DNA of 64,000 nt, from contig NZ_FQZZ01000008.1 of NCBI RefSeq assembly GCF_900142185.1, positions 62,001 through 126,000 on the forward strand. The letters run 5' to 3'. Below are positions 56,664 to 64,000 of the stretch, piece after piece (position 1 is the first letter of the stretch; each line of letters begins with the position of its first letter). Source of the DNA: Lutimaribacter pacificus (GTDB lineage Bacteria > Pseudomonadota > Alphaproteobacteria > Rhodobacterales > Rhodobacteraceae). The position numbers and the translations under genes were made by a program. The notes under the pieces were generated by a model. That model ran no database searches and had not been told where the DNA came from. It was given only the letters and a program-made list of their open reading frames with translations.

Positions 56664-57071
56664 ATGTACAGCAATATTCTTGTGCCGATTTCGTTCGACG
56701 AGGACCGCAATGCCAAAGGCGCCATCGAGGTGGCGCAGATGCTTGGCTCGGAAGGTGCGAAGATCACGCTGCTGCACGTGATGGAGGAGATTCCGGGCTA
56801 CGCGATTTCCTACATGCCGACCGATTACATCGCCGAAAGCCGCAAGGCGGTGCAATCCGAGCTCGAGGCGCAGGCCGCCGCCCTGCCCAACGCGCAGGGC
56901 GTGGTGGTCGAGGGCCATTCCGGGCGCACGATCCTGGACTGGGCCGAGGATCACGGGGTCGATTGTATCGTCGTCGCCTCGCACCGGCCGGGGATGCAGG
57001 ATCTGCTGCTGGGATCGACCGCACACCAGGTGGTGCGGCACGCCACGTGCGCGGTGCATGTGCTGCGTTGA
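56664..57071 (+). CDS. Universal stress protein
   Basis: 135-aa UspA-fold protein. NILVPISFDED at the N terminus and the C-terminal nucleotide-binding block ASHRPGMQDLLLGSTAHQVVR are clear. The first Gly of the usual G-2x-G-9x-G-S/T motif is replaced, but the later GST is kept, so ATP binding is possible. Start at 56664 with GAGGAG upstream; in-frame upstream residues belong to another frame of the ABM gene. Probably acts in stress or stationary phase. Confidence 0.9.
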   Translation: MYSNILVPISFDEDRNAKGAIEVAQMLGSEGAKITLLHVMEEIPGYAISYMPTDYIAESRKAVQSELEAQAAALPNAQGVVVEGHSGRTILDWAEDHGVDCIVVASHRPGMQDLLLGSTAHQVVRHATCAVHVLR

Positions 57072-57170
57072 CATCAAGGTCACAGCATGGCGAGGATCGG
57101 CGCGCGCCCGCTTGATCGCGGGCGGCGGGTTGTGCAGTCTGTCAGCCGTCAGATCGTTCAAGACAGGGGC

Positions 57171-57734
57171 ATGATTACGATGTTCAGCCGCCGTTCATTC
57201 ATCGGCGCCGCCGGCGCGGCGCTTGCCACGCCAGGCGTGGCGCGGGCCTTTCAGCTCGACAGGAAATTCCAGCCGCAGACGGTGACGATTGCCGGGACAT
57301 ACGCGCCGGGGCAGATCCTGATCCTGCCGCGGGCGCATTTCCTGTATTACGTGACCGAACCGCGCCAGGCGCTGCGCTATGGCGTGGGTGTCGGCAAGGC
57401 GGGGCTGGAGTTCACCGGCACCGCGACGATCGACGTCAAGAAGAAATGGCCCACCTGGCGGCCCACCGACGAGATGATCGAGCGCGAGCCGAACACCTAT
57501 GCCAGGTTCAGGGATAACGATTACGTCCAGCCGGGCGGCCCGGAAAACCCGCTGGGCGCGCGGGCGCTCTATCTGTTCCAGAACGGGCGCGACACCTATT
57601 TCCGTATCCATGGCACCACCCAGCCCGCGTCCATCGGGCGGTCGGTGTCGAATGGCTGCATCCGCATGATCAATGACCACGTCATCGACCTGTATCAGCG
57701 CGTGCCGGTCGGGACGGTTGTGACCGTCCTGTAA
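57171..57734 (+). CDS. L,D-transpeptidase (YkuD domain)
   Basis: 187-aa exported peptidoglycan crosslinking or lipoprotein-attaching enzyme. N-terminal signal with a twin-arginine-like SRRSFIGAAGAALATPG. The YkuD catalytic motif is intact: H147 in RIHGTTQP and S160-x-x-C163 in RSVSNGCIRM. Start at 57171 or at ATG 57180; both leave the signal whole. It is on the same strand as the USP gene after 99 bp. Confidence 0.92.
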   Translation: MITMFSRRSFIGAAGAALATPGVARAFQLDRKFQPQTVTIAGTYAPGQILILPRAHFLYYVTEPRQALRYGVGVGKAGLEFTGTATIDVKKKWPTWRPTDEMIEREPNTYARFRDNDYVQPGGPENPLGARALYLFQNGRDTYFRIHGTTQPASIGRSVSNGCIRMINDHVIDLYQRVPVGTVVTVL

Positions 57735-57743
57735 AGCGGCGGC

Positions 57744-58208
57744 TCAGGCCACCGCGACGTAGCCCGGTTGCGGCCGTTGCCCGCAGGCCTGCGACACGGC
57801 GCGGGCAAAGACCTGCGCGCTGAGCGGCAGCCGGACCGTCACCGGCCCGTCGTTCCAGAGCGCCGCGCCCCGGCCCAGCGCCGGCGCGTCCGATCCGGCG
57901 ATGATCGCGGGCAGCCCCTCGGCCGCGGCGCGCAGCCAGTCGCAGGAGCGCCGCGCGATCGGCAGCCCGCCGATATCGTCGGCGACCAGCACCGCCAGCG
58001 ACCAGCCATCGGCGTCGATCGACAGCTCTTTCAGCCCGTCATACAGGTTTTCCTCGACCCGGAAACGCAGGTTCAGGTGCCGCAGCTGCGCGGTAACCTG
58101 GCGGGCACGCCCGTCGCGCTTGCCGATCACAAGCACGGGTTTGCGCGACAGGCGAGCTTCCACCCGACCGATCGCAGCCATGATCGCTGTCTCACGAATA
58201 TGGCCCAT
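57744..58208 (-). CDS. Receiver-like protein of unknown function
   Basis: 154-aa soluble protein. KPVLVIGKRDGRARQVTAQL with FRVEENLYDGLKELS and AVLVADDIGGLP suggests a response-regulator-like alpha/beta fold, but the phosphoacceptor Asp and switch residues are not convincing, so it may be a degenerate receiver. A near-perfect AAAGGAGG ribosome site sits five bases before the ATG. It is convergent with the L,D-transpeptidase. Function not recognised. Confidence 0.75.
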   Translation of the reverse strand: MGHIRETAIMAAIGRVEARLSRKPVLVIGKRDGRARQVTAQLRHLNLRFRVEENLYDGLKELSIDADGWSLAVLVADDIGGLPIARRSCDWLRAAAEGLPAIIAGSDAPALGRGAALWNDGPVTVRLPLSAQVFARAVSQACGQRPQPGYVAVA

Positions 58209-58363
58209 GTTCACCTCCTTTGATGGGGCAGCAACATGCTGTCACCCGGTCAGAGTGGGGAAACGGGCCGGAAAAACGATCCCCGCCTCGGGATTGGAGG
58301 CGGGGGCAGATGGCGCGCGCCCCATCTGTCGGGATAGGGCGCCACGCCGAAAGTAGCGCCGAA

Positions 58364-58567
58364 TTATTCGAATGCGCAGCCGCTTTTCACGCCCAGCTTG
58401 CGAAAAACGATTGCCGCCGGGCAGAATCCGGTAAAGGCCGACTGGAGCAGGTTGGCACCGATGAACACGGTGAACCACATCCACAGCGGCGAGACGAAGG
58501 CCGTCAGCGCCACGGAAATCAGGATCATCACGCCGGCAAAGGCCATCACGGAACGGTCGAGGGTCAT
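58364..58567 (-). CDS. Small membrane protein, DUF2892 (YgaP-like)
   Basis: 67-aa with two hydrophobic helices (VMAFAGVMILISVALTAF, FTVFIGANLLQSAFTGF) and the closing FCPAAIVFRKLGV with a conserved Cys, as in the inner-membrane domain of YgaP/DUF2892 proteins. AAGGAC precedes the ATG. It lies 44 bp downstream of trxC on the same strand, so a redox or sulphur-related role in the pair is possible but inferred. Confidence 0.88.
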   Translation of the reverse strand: MTLDRSVMAFAGVMILISVALTAFVSPLWMWFTVFIGANLLQSAFTGFCPAAIVFRKLGVKSGCAFE

Positions 58568-58611
58568 TGTTGCAGTCCTTTTCAGTTGTATTGGGTCACG
58601 GGCGGGCGGCG

Positions 58612-59043
58612 TCAGATCGCGCCGCGCACCCAGGTCACGATGGAGGCGGCGGGCATCGCGCCCGACTGGCGCGCGCGTTCGCGCCCGCCGGCAAAGGCCG
58701 CCATGGTCGGAATGCCGCGGATGCCATAGGCGGCACCGGCGGCCTGGTGCTGTTCGGTGTTGAGTTTCACCAGCCGCGCCTGCCCGTTCAGTTCCGCGGC
58801 GGCCCTGGAAAACTCGGGCGCCATCATCCGGCACGGGCCGCACCAAGGCGCCCAGAAATCCACCACCAGCGGCAGCTCGTCGTTGCGCGCAGCCTTTTGC
58901 AGCGTGGGCAGGTCGACCTCGATCGCCTTGCCGGGCATGAGCTTCGCGCCGCAGGTGCCGCATTTGGCGCCCGCGCCCAGATGCTCTTCGGGGACGCGGT
59001 TGAGTTGGCCGCATTCCAGACATGTCAGTTTTTTCGAGCCCAT
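58612..59043 (-). CDS. trxC: Thioredoxin 2 (TrxC)
   Basis: 143-aa thioredoxin with an N-terminal zinc ribbon: C8-x-x-C11 and C28-x-x-C31, then the thioredoxin fold with active site WCGPC (C68, C71). PVVDFWAP-type and cis-Pro (GIRGIPTM) positions match. It reduces disulphides; TrxC is usually induced by oxidative stress. GGAGGG precedes ATG 59043; an ATG at 59058 is possible. Confidence 0.93.
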   Translation of the reverse strand: MGSKKLTCLECGQLNRVPEEHLGAGAKCGTCGAKLMPGKAIEVDLPTLQKAARNDELPLVVDFWAPWCGPCRMMAPEFSRAAAELNGQARLVKLNTEQHQAAGAAYGIRGIPTMAAFAGGRERARQSGAMPAASIVTWVRGAI

Positions 59044-59138
59044 CTCCAAGCCCTCCATTCATATTCGAAAATAAATATATGTTAGGGAGGTGCCTTTGTG
59101 AAGGGGGCGCAGGCGCATAGTTTGCCGCAGGGAAAACC

Positions 59139-59816
59139 CTAGTCGGGGATGCGTTCGATCAGGTCGAGGACATGAGGGCCCAGACCGTCGACGATCCGTT
59201 TCACCCCTTCGGCATTGGGATGAATCCCGTCGGGCTGGAAAACGCCGCGCATCTGCGCGGGGTCGATATCCTCACCCAGCCCGGCGAAAAAGCTGTCAAC
59301 CAGCAAGGTGTCGTATTTCGCGGCCATGTCGGGCCAGATCGCCTGGAAATCGCGCTGGTAGTCGGGGCCGTAATTGCCCGGCGCCTGCATCCCCACCAGC
59401 AGGACGGCGACACCGGACTTTTGCGCCTCGGACAATATGCCGTCGATATTGGCACGGGTCACTGCCGGGTCGATGCCGCGCAGCAGATCGTTGCCACCCA
59501 GCGCCACGATCATCGCGTCCACATCCGGCGTCAGCGTCCAGGCCACGCGGGACAGGCCCCCCGCCGTGGTATCGCCCGACACGCCCGCATTGATGACGCG
59601 AAACGCATCGACTCCGTTGGCGGACAGCCAGTCGCGCAGTTGCGGCACGAAACCTTCGTGCTCCATCAGGCCATAGCCCTGCGTCAGGCTGTCGCCCAGC
59701 GCCACGATGACCGGGCCGCTGGTGTCGGCAACGGCGGGTGCGGCGATCAGCAGCTTGCCGATCAGGGCCGCAACCCCATATGCCAAGGACAGGTTCAGAA
59801 ACAGGCGCTTTTTCAT
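59139..59816 (-). CDS. Arylesterase / SGNH lysophospholipase, TesA-like
   Basis: 225-aa exported GDSL hydrolase. Signal peptide to about residue 30 (IAAPAVA). Motifs: block I GDSLTQG with Ser43, GDTTAGG, block III GGND near 108 and block V DGIHPN near 200 with the catalytic Asp and His. It hydrolyses acyl esters in the periplasm. Its ATG shares the sequence CATG with the start of the divergent ABC ATPase gene, leaving no intergenic space. Confidence 0.92.
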   Translation of the reverse strand: MKKRLFLNLSLAYGVAALIGKLLIAAPAVADTSGPVIVALGDSLTQGYGLMEHEGFVPQLRDWLSANGVDAFRVINAGVSGDTTAGGLSRVAWTLTPDVDAMIVALGGNDLLRGIDPAVTRANIDGILSEAQKSGVAVLLVGMQAPGNYGPDYQRDFQAIWPDMAAKYDTLLVDSFFAGLGEDIDPAQMRGVFQPDGIHPNAEGVKRIVDGLGPHVLDLIERIPD

Positions 59817-60504
59817 GTCAGACCCCGTGATTTCCCTCAAAGATGTGTCCTTGTCCCTCGATGGCAATGCCGGGCGCGTCGATATCCTTCATGGCATCAC
59901 GCTGGATGTCCAGCGTGGGCAGACGCTGGGGCTGGTCGGGCCGTCGGGGTCGGGCAAATCCTCGCTGCTGATGCTGATGGGCGGGCTGGAACGCGCCACC
60001 GCCGGCACCGTGACCGTGCTGGGGCAGGAACTGACGGGGATGAGCGAGGACGCGCTGGCCCGGTTCCGGCGCGGGCACCTGGGCGTGGTGTTCCAGTCGT
60101 TCCACCTGATCCCGACGCTGACCGCGCTGGAAAACGTGGCGACCCCGCTGGAACTGGCGGGCGCGCCCGACGCGATGGACCGCGCGATGGACGAGCTGCG
60201 CGCCATGGGGCTGGAGGACCGCGCGGGCCATTACCCGTCGCAGATGTCGGGCGGCGAGCAGCAGCGCGTGGCGCTGGCCCGTGCCGCCGCGCCCCGGCCC
60301 GAGATCCTGCTGGCGGACGAGCCGACCGGCAACCTGGACGGGGCCAATGGCGCGGCGATCATGGACATGCTGTTCGGGTTGCGCGACCGGCACGGCGCGA
60401 CGCTGGTGCTGGTCACCCACGCGCCCGACCTTGCGGCGCGCTGCGACCGGGTGGTGCATCTGCGCGACGGGCGGGTGGACACGCTGGCGGAGGCCGCGCA
60501 ATGA
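59815..60504 (+). CDS. ABC transporter ATP-binding protein, YbbA/LolD-like
   Basis: 229-aa single ATPase of the MacB/LolD/YbbA group. Walker A GPSGSGKSS (42-50), Q-loop QSFHLIPTL, signature MSGGEQQRVALARA and Walker B LLADEPTGNLD are intact. Partnered by the large FtsX-type permease whose ATG overlaps its stop by 4 bp. The arylesterase/ABC arrangement resembles the E. coli tesA-ybbA-ybbP locus. Start at 59815; a GTG at 59827 is the alternative. Confidence 0.93.
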   Translation: MSDPVISLKDVSLSLDGNAGRVDILHGITLDVQRGQTLGLVGPSGSGKSSLLMLMGGLERATAGTVTVLGQELTGMSEDALARFRRGHLGVVFQSFHLIPTLTALENVATPLELAGAPDAMDRAMDELRAMGLEDRAGHYPSQMSGGEQQRVALARAAAPRPEILLADEPTGNLDGANGAAIMDMLFGLRDRHGATLVLVTHAPDLAARCDRVVHLRDGRVDTLAEAAQ

Positions 60505-63029
60505 GCCTTGGCATCGCGGCCCGGTTCGCCCGGCGCGAATTGCGCGGGGGGATCAGGGGGTTCTGGATCTTCCTGGCCTGCCTTGCGCTGGGGGTGGCGG
60601 CGATCACCGCCGTGGGATCGGTGCGCGCCGCGATCGAGGCGGGGCTGGCACGCGAGGGCGCGGCGCTGCTGGGCGGCGATGCCGAGATGGAGTTTACCTA
60701 TCGCTTTGCCACCGATGACGAACGCGCCTGGATGGACGAGACCGCGCTGGCGGTGTCCGAGGTGACCGATTTCCGCTCGATGGCGGTGGTCACGCGCGAC
60801 GGCGCGACCGAACGCGGGTTGACGCAGGTGAAATCGGTCGACGGGGCCTATCCGCTGATCGGGGCGGTAGAGCTGGAGCCCGACATGCCGCTGGGCCGCG
60901 CGCTGGCCGGGCAGGACGGGCTGCCCGGCGCGGCGATGGACCCGCTGCTGGCCGACCGGCTGGGGTTGGCGATGGGCGACCGCTTTCGGCTCGGCACGCA
61001 GGATTTCGTGCTGATGGCCCGTATCGGGCGCGAGCCGGACGATGCCGGCGCCGGTTTCGCGCTGGGGCCGCGCACGCTGGTGGCCACCGGGGCGCTGGCG
61101 GGATCGGGGCTGTTGCAGCCCGGCACGCTTTACTCCACGAAATACCGGCTGGACCTGCTCGAGGGCGCGAACCTGCCGGCGCTGGAAGCCGAGGCAAAGG
61201 CGCGGTTCGCCGAAACCGGCCTGCGCTGGCGCGATGCGCGCAACGGCGCGCCGGGGGTGGCCGAATTCGTCGACCGGATCGGCGCATTCCTGATCCTCGT
61301 CGGGCTGTCGGGCCTTGCCGTGGGCGGCGTCGGCGTGTCGGCGGCGGTGCGGGCCTACCTGGCACGCAAGACATCCGTGATCGCCACGCTGCGCACGCTG
61401 GGGGCCGAGCGCGGGATGATCTTTCAGACCTATTTCCTGCAGATCGGCGCGCTGTCGCTGCTGGGGATCGCGGCGGGGCTGGTGCTGGGCGCGCTGGCGC
61501 CGCTGGCGCTGGCCCCGGTGCTGCTGGCGCAATTGCCGGTGCCGGCGGTGTTCACCCTCTATCCCGCGCCGCTGGGCGAGGCGGCGGTCTATGGCGCGCT
61601 GACCGCGCTGATCTTTACCCTCTGGCCGCTGGCCCGGACCGAGGATATCCGCGCCGCCACCCTGTTCCGCGACGGCGGGCAATCGGGCCGCGCCCTGCCC
61701 CGCCCGGTCTGGGTGGGGCTGACCCTGCTGCTGGCCGCCGCGCTGATCGGGGTGGCGGCGCTGTTTTCCGGCACCTGGCGGCTGACGCTGTGGACCGCCG
61801 GGGGGCTGGTCTTTGCGCTGGCGCTGCTGGCGCTGGCGGCCTGGGCCATCCGCATCGCCGCCCGCCGCGCGCGCGGGGCGGCGGGCCAGCGCCCCGCCCT
61901 GCGCTGGGCGCTGGGGGCGATTTCCGGGCGCGGGGCCGAGGCGGCCTCGGTCGTGCTGTCGCTGGGGCTGGGCCTGTCGGTGCTGGCCGCGGTGGGCCAG
62001 ATCGACGGCAACCTGCGCGGCGCCATCGCCCGCGACCTGCCCCGGCAGGCGCCGTCCTATTTCTTTCTCGACATCCAGCGCGACCAGATGCCCGGCTTTC
62101 TCGACCGGATCGAGGGCGATCCGACGGTCAGCCGCAGCGAGAACGCGCCGATGCTGCGCGGGATCATCACCCGGATCAACGACCGCCCTGCCTCCGAGGT
62201 CGCGGGCGAACACTGGGTGATCCAGGGCGATCGCGGCGTGACCTATGCCGCGACGCAGCCCAAGGGCACCAAGGTGACCGCCGGCGCGTGGTGGCCCGAG
62301 GATTACACCGGCCCGCCGCAGATCAGCTTTTCAGCCGAAGAGGCCGCCGAGATGGGCCTGCGCCTGGGCGACACGATGACCGTCAACATCCTGGGCCGCG
62401 ACATCACCGGCACGATCACCAGCTTCCGCGAGGTCGATTTCTCGACCGCCGGGATGGGGTTCGTCATGGCGATGAACGAGGCCGCGCTGGCCGGGGCGCC
62501 GCACAGCTTTATCGCCACCGTCTATGCCGAACCGCAAGCCGAGGCGGCGATCCTGCGCGACCTCGCCAACGCCTATCCCAACATCACCGCGATCCGCGTG
62601 CGCGACGCCATCGACCGCGTGTCCGAGGTGCTGGCCGGGCTTGCCGCCGCGACAAGCTGGGGCGCGGCGGCCACGCTGGTCACCGGTTTCCTCGTGCTGA
62701 TCGGCGCGGCGGCGGCGGGCGATACCGCGCGCATCTACGAGGCGGCGGTGCTGCGCACGCTGGGCGCCACGCGGTCGCGCATCCTGACCAGCTTTGCGCT
62801 GCGCGCGGCGCTGCTGGGCCTTGGCGCAGGGCTGGTGGCGCTGGCGGCGGGCATCGCCGGCGGCTGGGCGGTCAGCCATTACGTGCTGGAAACCGGTTTC
62901 ACGGTAATCTGGCCCTCGGCCATCGCCATCGTGCTGGGCGGCATCCTGGCGACGCTGCTGTCGGGGCTGGCCTTTGCCTGGCGCCCGCTGGCGATGCGCC
63001 CGGCGGCCGTGTTGCGCGCGCGGGAATGA
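60501..63029 (+). CDS. ABC transporter permease, FtsX family, YbbP-like
   Basis: 842-aa membrane protein with two FtsX-type domains: an N-terminal anchor (GFWIFLACLALGVAAITAVG), a large periplasmic domain, then two groups of helices (about 270-480 and 710-842; FLVLIGAAAAGDTARIYEAAVLRTLGATR in parts). These permeases move or extract hydrophobic molecules rather than import solutes. The frame is open far upstream, but ATG 60501 in a 4-bp overlap with the ATPase is the clear start. Confidence 0.92.
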   Translation: MSLGIAARFARRELRGGIRGFWIFLACLALGVAAITAVGSVRAAIEAGLAREGAALLGGDAEMEFTYRFATDDERAWMDETALAVSEVTDFRSMAVVTRDGATERGLTQVKSVDGAYPLIGAVELEPDMPLGRALAGQDGLPGAAMDPLLADRLGLAMGDRFRLGTQDFVLMARIGREPDDAGAGFALGPRTLVATGALAGSGLLQPGTLYSTKYRLDLLEGANLPALEAEAKARFAETGLRWRDARNGAPGVAEFVDRIGAFLILVGLSGLAVGGVGVSAAVRAYLARKTSVIATLRTLGAERGMIFQTYFLQIGALSLLGIAAGLVLGALAPLALAPVLLAQLPVPAVFTLYPAPLGEAAVYGALTALIFTLWPLARTEDIRAATLFRDGGQSGRALPRPVWVGLTLLLAAALIGVAALFSGTWRLTLWTAGGLVFALALLALAAWAIRIAARRARGAAGQRPALRWALGAISGRGAEAASVVLSLGLGLSVLAAVGQIDGNLRGAIARDLPRQAPSYFFLDIQRDQMPGFLDRIEGDPTVSRSENAPMLRGIITRINDRPASEVAGEHWVIQGDRGVTYAATQPKGTKVTAGAWWPEDYTGPPQISFSAEEAAEMGLRLGDTMTVNILGRDITGTITSFREVDFSTAGMGFVMAMNEAALAGAPHSFIATVYAEPQAEAAILRDLANAYPNITAIRVRDAIDRVSEVLAGLAAATSWGAAATLVTGFLVLIGAAAAGDTARIYEAAVLRTLGATRSRILTSFALRAALLGLGAGLVALAAGIAGGWAVSHYVLETGFTVIWPSAIAIVLGGILATLLSGLAFAWRPLAMRPAAVLRARE

Positions 63030-63039
63030 CGGGCGCGCA

Positions 63040-63062
63040 GGAGTATTTGGGGAACAGTGAAG
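63040..63062 (+). repeat. Short interspersed motif GGAGTATTT, copy 2
   Basis: GGAGTATTT, then GGGG, an A-rich run and TGAAG, 11 bp after the YbbP-like stop. It matches the copy at 31380 in the opposite strand sense. Confidence 0.5.
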
Positions 63063-63069
63063 CGGCAGG

Positions 63070-63927
63070 TCACGCCCGCCGCCGCAGCGCCATCATCAGG
63101 TAGACGTTGTTCGCGGCGAATGTTGCGCGGTTGCGGCTTTGCTCGTTCAGGCGCTGGTGCAGCCGCGCGCGCTTGCGCGCGCTCAGAACGAGGCGCAGCG
63201 CGCGGGACAGGCCCCGGTGCAGCCAGGGGCGCCTGGCCTGCAATTCCCCGTCCACGCGGGTCAGCCCGTAGCCCAGCACGTTGTATAGCCCCTGCTCGAT
63301 CTCGACCGACGGCGCGGTCTGGCCGGTGATGTCCTCTTCGCTCAGCACCTCGAGCGGCAGGGCGGCAAGGGTCGCGCGGAACCGGGTGACCGGGTGCCCC
63401 CCGCCTACGGTGGCGCGGATGGCATCGCGTTTGAACCCCTTGCGGCGGAAACAGTCGGCCAGCACGATCCGGCCGCCCCCGGCCAGCAGGCCGAGGCATT
63501 TCGACAGGCCAAGGTCGAGCGGGATATACTGAAAGCTTTCCGAGAACAGGCAGATGTCGAACGGCCCCTGCCCGGTGAACGCCTGGAAGGTGCATTCATG
63601 CACCCGCGCGCCCGGCGCGTTGGCACGGCAGCGTTCGGCCAGGAAGGGGCTGGGCACCACGATCTCGACCTCGTGCCCCAGCGCCAGCAGTTTCCTGGCG
63701 GTCTCGCCCGCCCCGCCGCCGATGTCGAGGATGCGCGCCGGGCGGTCCGGCAGCAGGGCAAACAGCCGGTCGGTATACGCCTCCTGCGCCGCGCGCAGGT
63801 TGGCGGCGGTGACCTCCAGCCCCTGCCAGTAGCCGTAATGCAGATTCTCGGCCCCCGTCAGCCATTTGACGAAGGCCAGACCGATATCGAGGCCGATCGC
63901 CCGTGTATCCAGATGTTTCCGTCCCAT
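63070..63927 (-). CDS. SAM-dependent methyltransferase
   Basis: 285-aa class I methyltransferase. The SAM-binding glycine loop is ILDIGGGAGETARKL (about 66-80), with FDICLFSESFQYIPLD as post-motif and GGRIVLADCFRRKGF as motif III-like. The N terminus LHYGYW is reminiscent of small-molecule methyltransferases (sarcosine/glycine or cyclopropane-like groups). C terminus basic. Substrate unknown. Convergent with the YbbP-like gene. Confidence 0.87.
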   Translation of the reverse strand: MGRKHLDTRAIGLDIGLAFVKWLTGAENLHYGYWQGLEVTAANLRAAQEAYTDRLFALLPDRPARILDIGGGAGETARKLLALGHEVEIVVPSPFLAERCRANAPGARVHECTFQAFTGQGPFDICLFSESFQYIPLDLGLSKCLGLLAGGGRIVLADCFRRKGFKRDAIRATVGGGHPVTRFRATLAALPLEVLSEEDITGQTAPSVEIEQGLYNVLGYGLTRVDGELQARRPWLHRGLSRALRLVLSARKRARLHQRLNEQSRNRATFAANNVYLMMALRRRA

Positions 63928-64000
63928 GCCGGGCGGGTTAGCCCAGCGGAGCGGGTTTGGAAAGCGTCAAAACACCCGGTCCGCGCGGTCAGAGCCTGTC
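63928..64000. other. End of window, no gene seen
   Basis: 73 bp upstream of the methyltransferase start, likely carrying its promoter. Confidence 0.3.

Noticed and set aside
59172-60500. In-frame extension of the FtsX-type permease far upstream through the esterase and ATPase genes
   Set aside because: The frame happens to stay open; the ATG at 60501, overlapping the ATPase stop, is where the permease homology begins.

Overview
The window looks like chromosomal DNA from a high-GC alphaproteobacterium, most likely of the Rhodobacteraceae (Roseobacter/Paracoccus-type). This rests on the GC-rich codon use, the gene orders (SPOR lipoprotein-dacA-tmk-holB-tatD-MBL; tamA-tamB; a MaoC-PTA fusion next to ackA; class I lysyl-tRNA synthetase) and protein sequences typical of that group. 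No species can be named from sequence alone.

Left part (1-10.4 kb): the end of a carbohydrate ABC transporter (MalG-type permease), then a six-gene minus-strand operon reading right to left: hyuA and hyuB (ATP-dependent hydantoinase/oxoprolinase pair), a sugar-type ABC importer (binding protein, double ATPase, permease) and a zinc amidohydrolase of the N-carbamoyl-amino-acid hydrolase/allantoate amidohydrolase type. A divergent MarR regulator sits at its head. Together they look like an uptake and ring-opening system for a cyclic ureide or lactam such as a hydantoin.

CRISPR region (10.4-20.2 kb): a complete type I-E system transcribed right to left: cas3, cse1, cse2, cas7, cas5, cas6e, cas1, cas2, an AT-rich leader and an array of 20 repeats and 19 spacers. 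The trailer end of the array abuts a frameshifted amidase remnant.

Beyond it (20.4-23.3 kb) lie an AraC regulator, a PuuE-like polysaccharide-deacetylase-family hydrolase and an N-carbamoylsarcosine-amidase-like cysteine hydrolase. The CRISPR locus therefore separates two clusters that could belong to one ureide/hydantoin pathway. From 23.6 to 25.7 kb come an FNR/DNR-type regulator with an FNR-like box, a secreted fasciclin-domain protein, and tRNA-Ser(UGA) with a truncated second copy.

The core block (25.8-39.2 kb, plus strand) carries SPOR lipoprotein, dacA, tmk, holB, tatD, an MBL hydrolase, an AEC transporter, tamA, tamB and a CDF cation transporter. From 39.5 to 64 kb are mostly housekeeping or envelope genes: ackA, MaoC-PTA, nadD, dacB, lysK, a beta-helix protein, a two-domain glycosyltransferase, USP, L,D-transpeptidase, thioredoxin 2, a GDSL esterase, an FtsX-type ABC exporter and a methyltransferase.

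The most unusual feature outside coding DNA is a family of modular, hairpin-rich intergenic repeats, with at least eight copies between 39.3 and 53.3 kb. The modules appear in different combinations and orientations. One 94-95 bp module has terminal inverted repeats and is present in some copies and absent from others.
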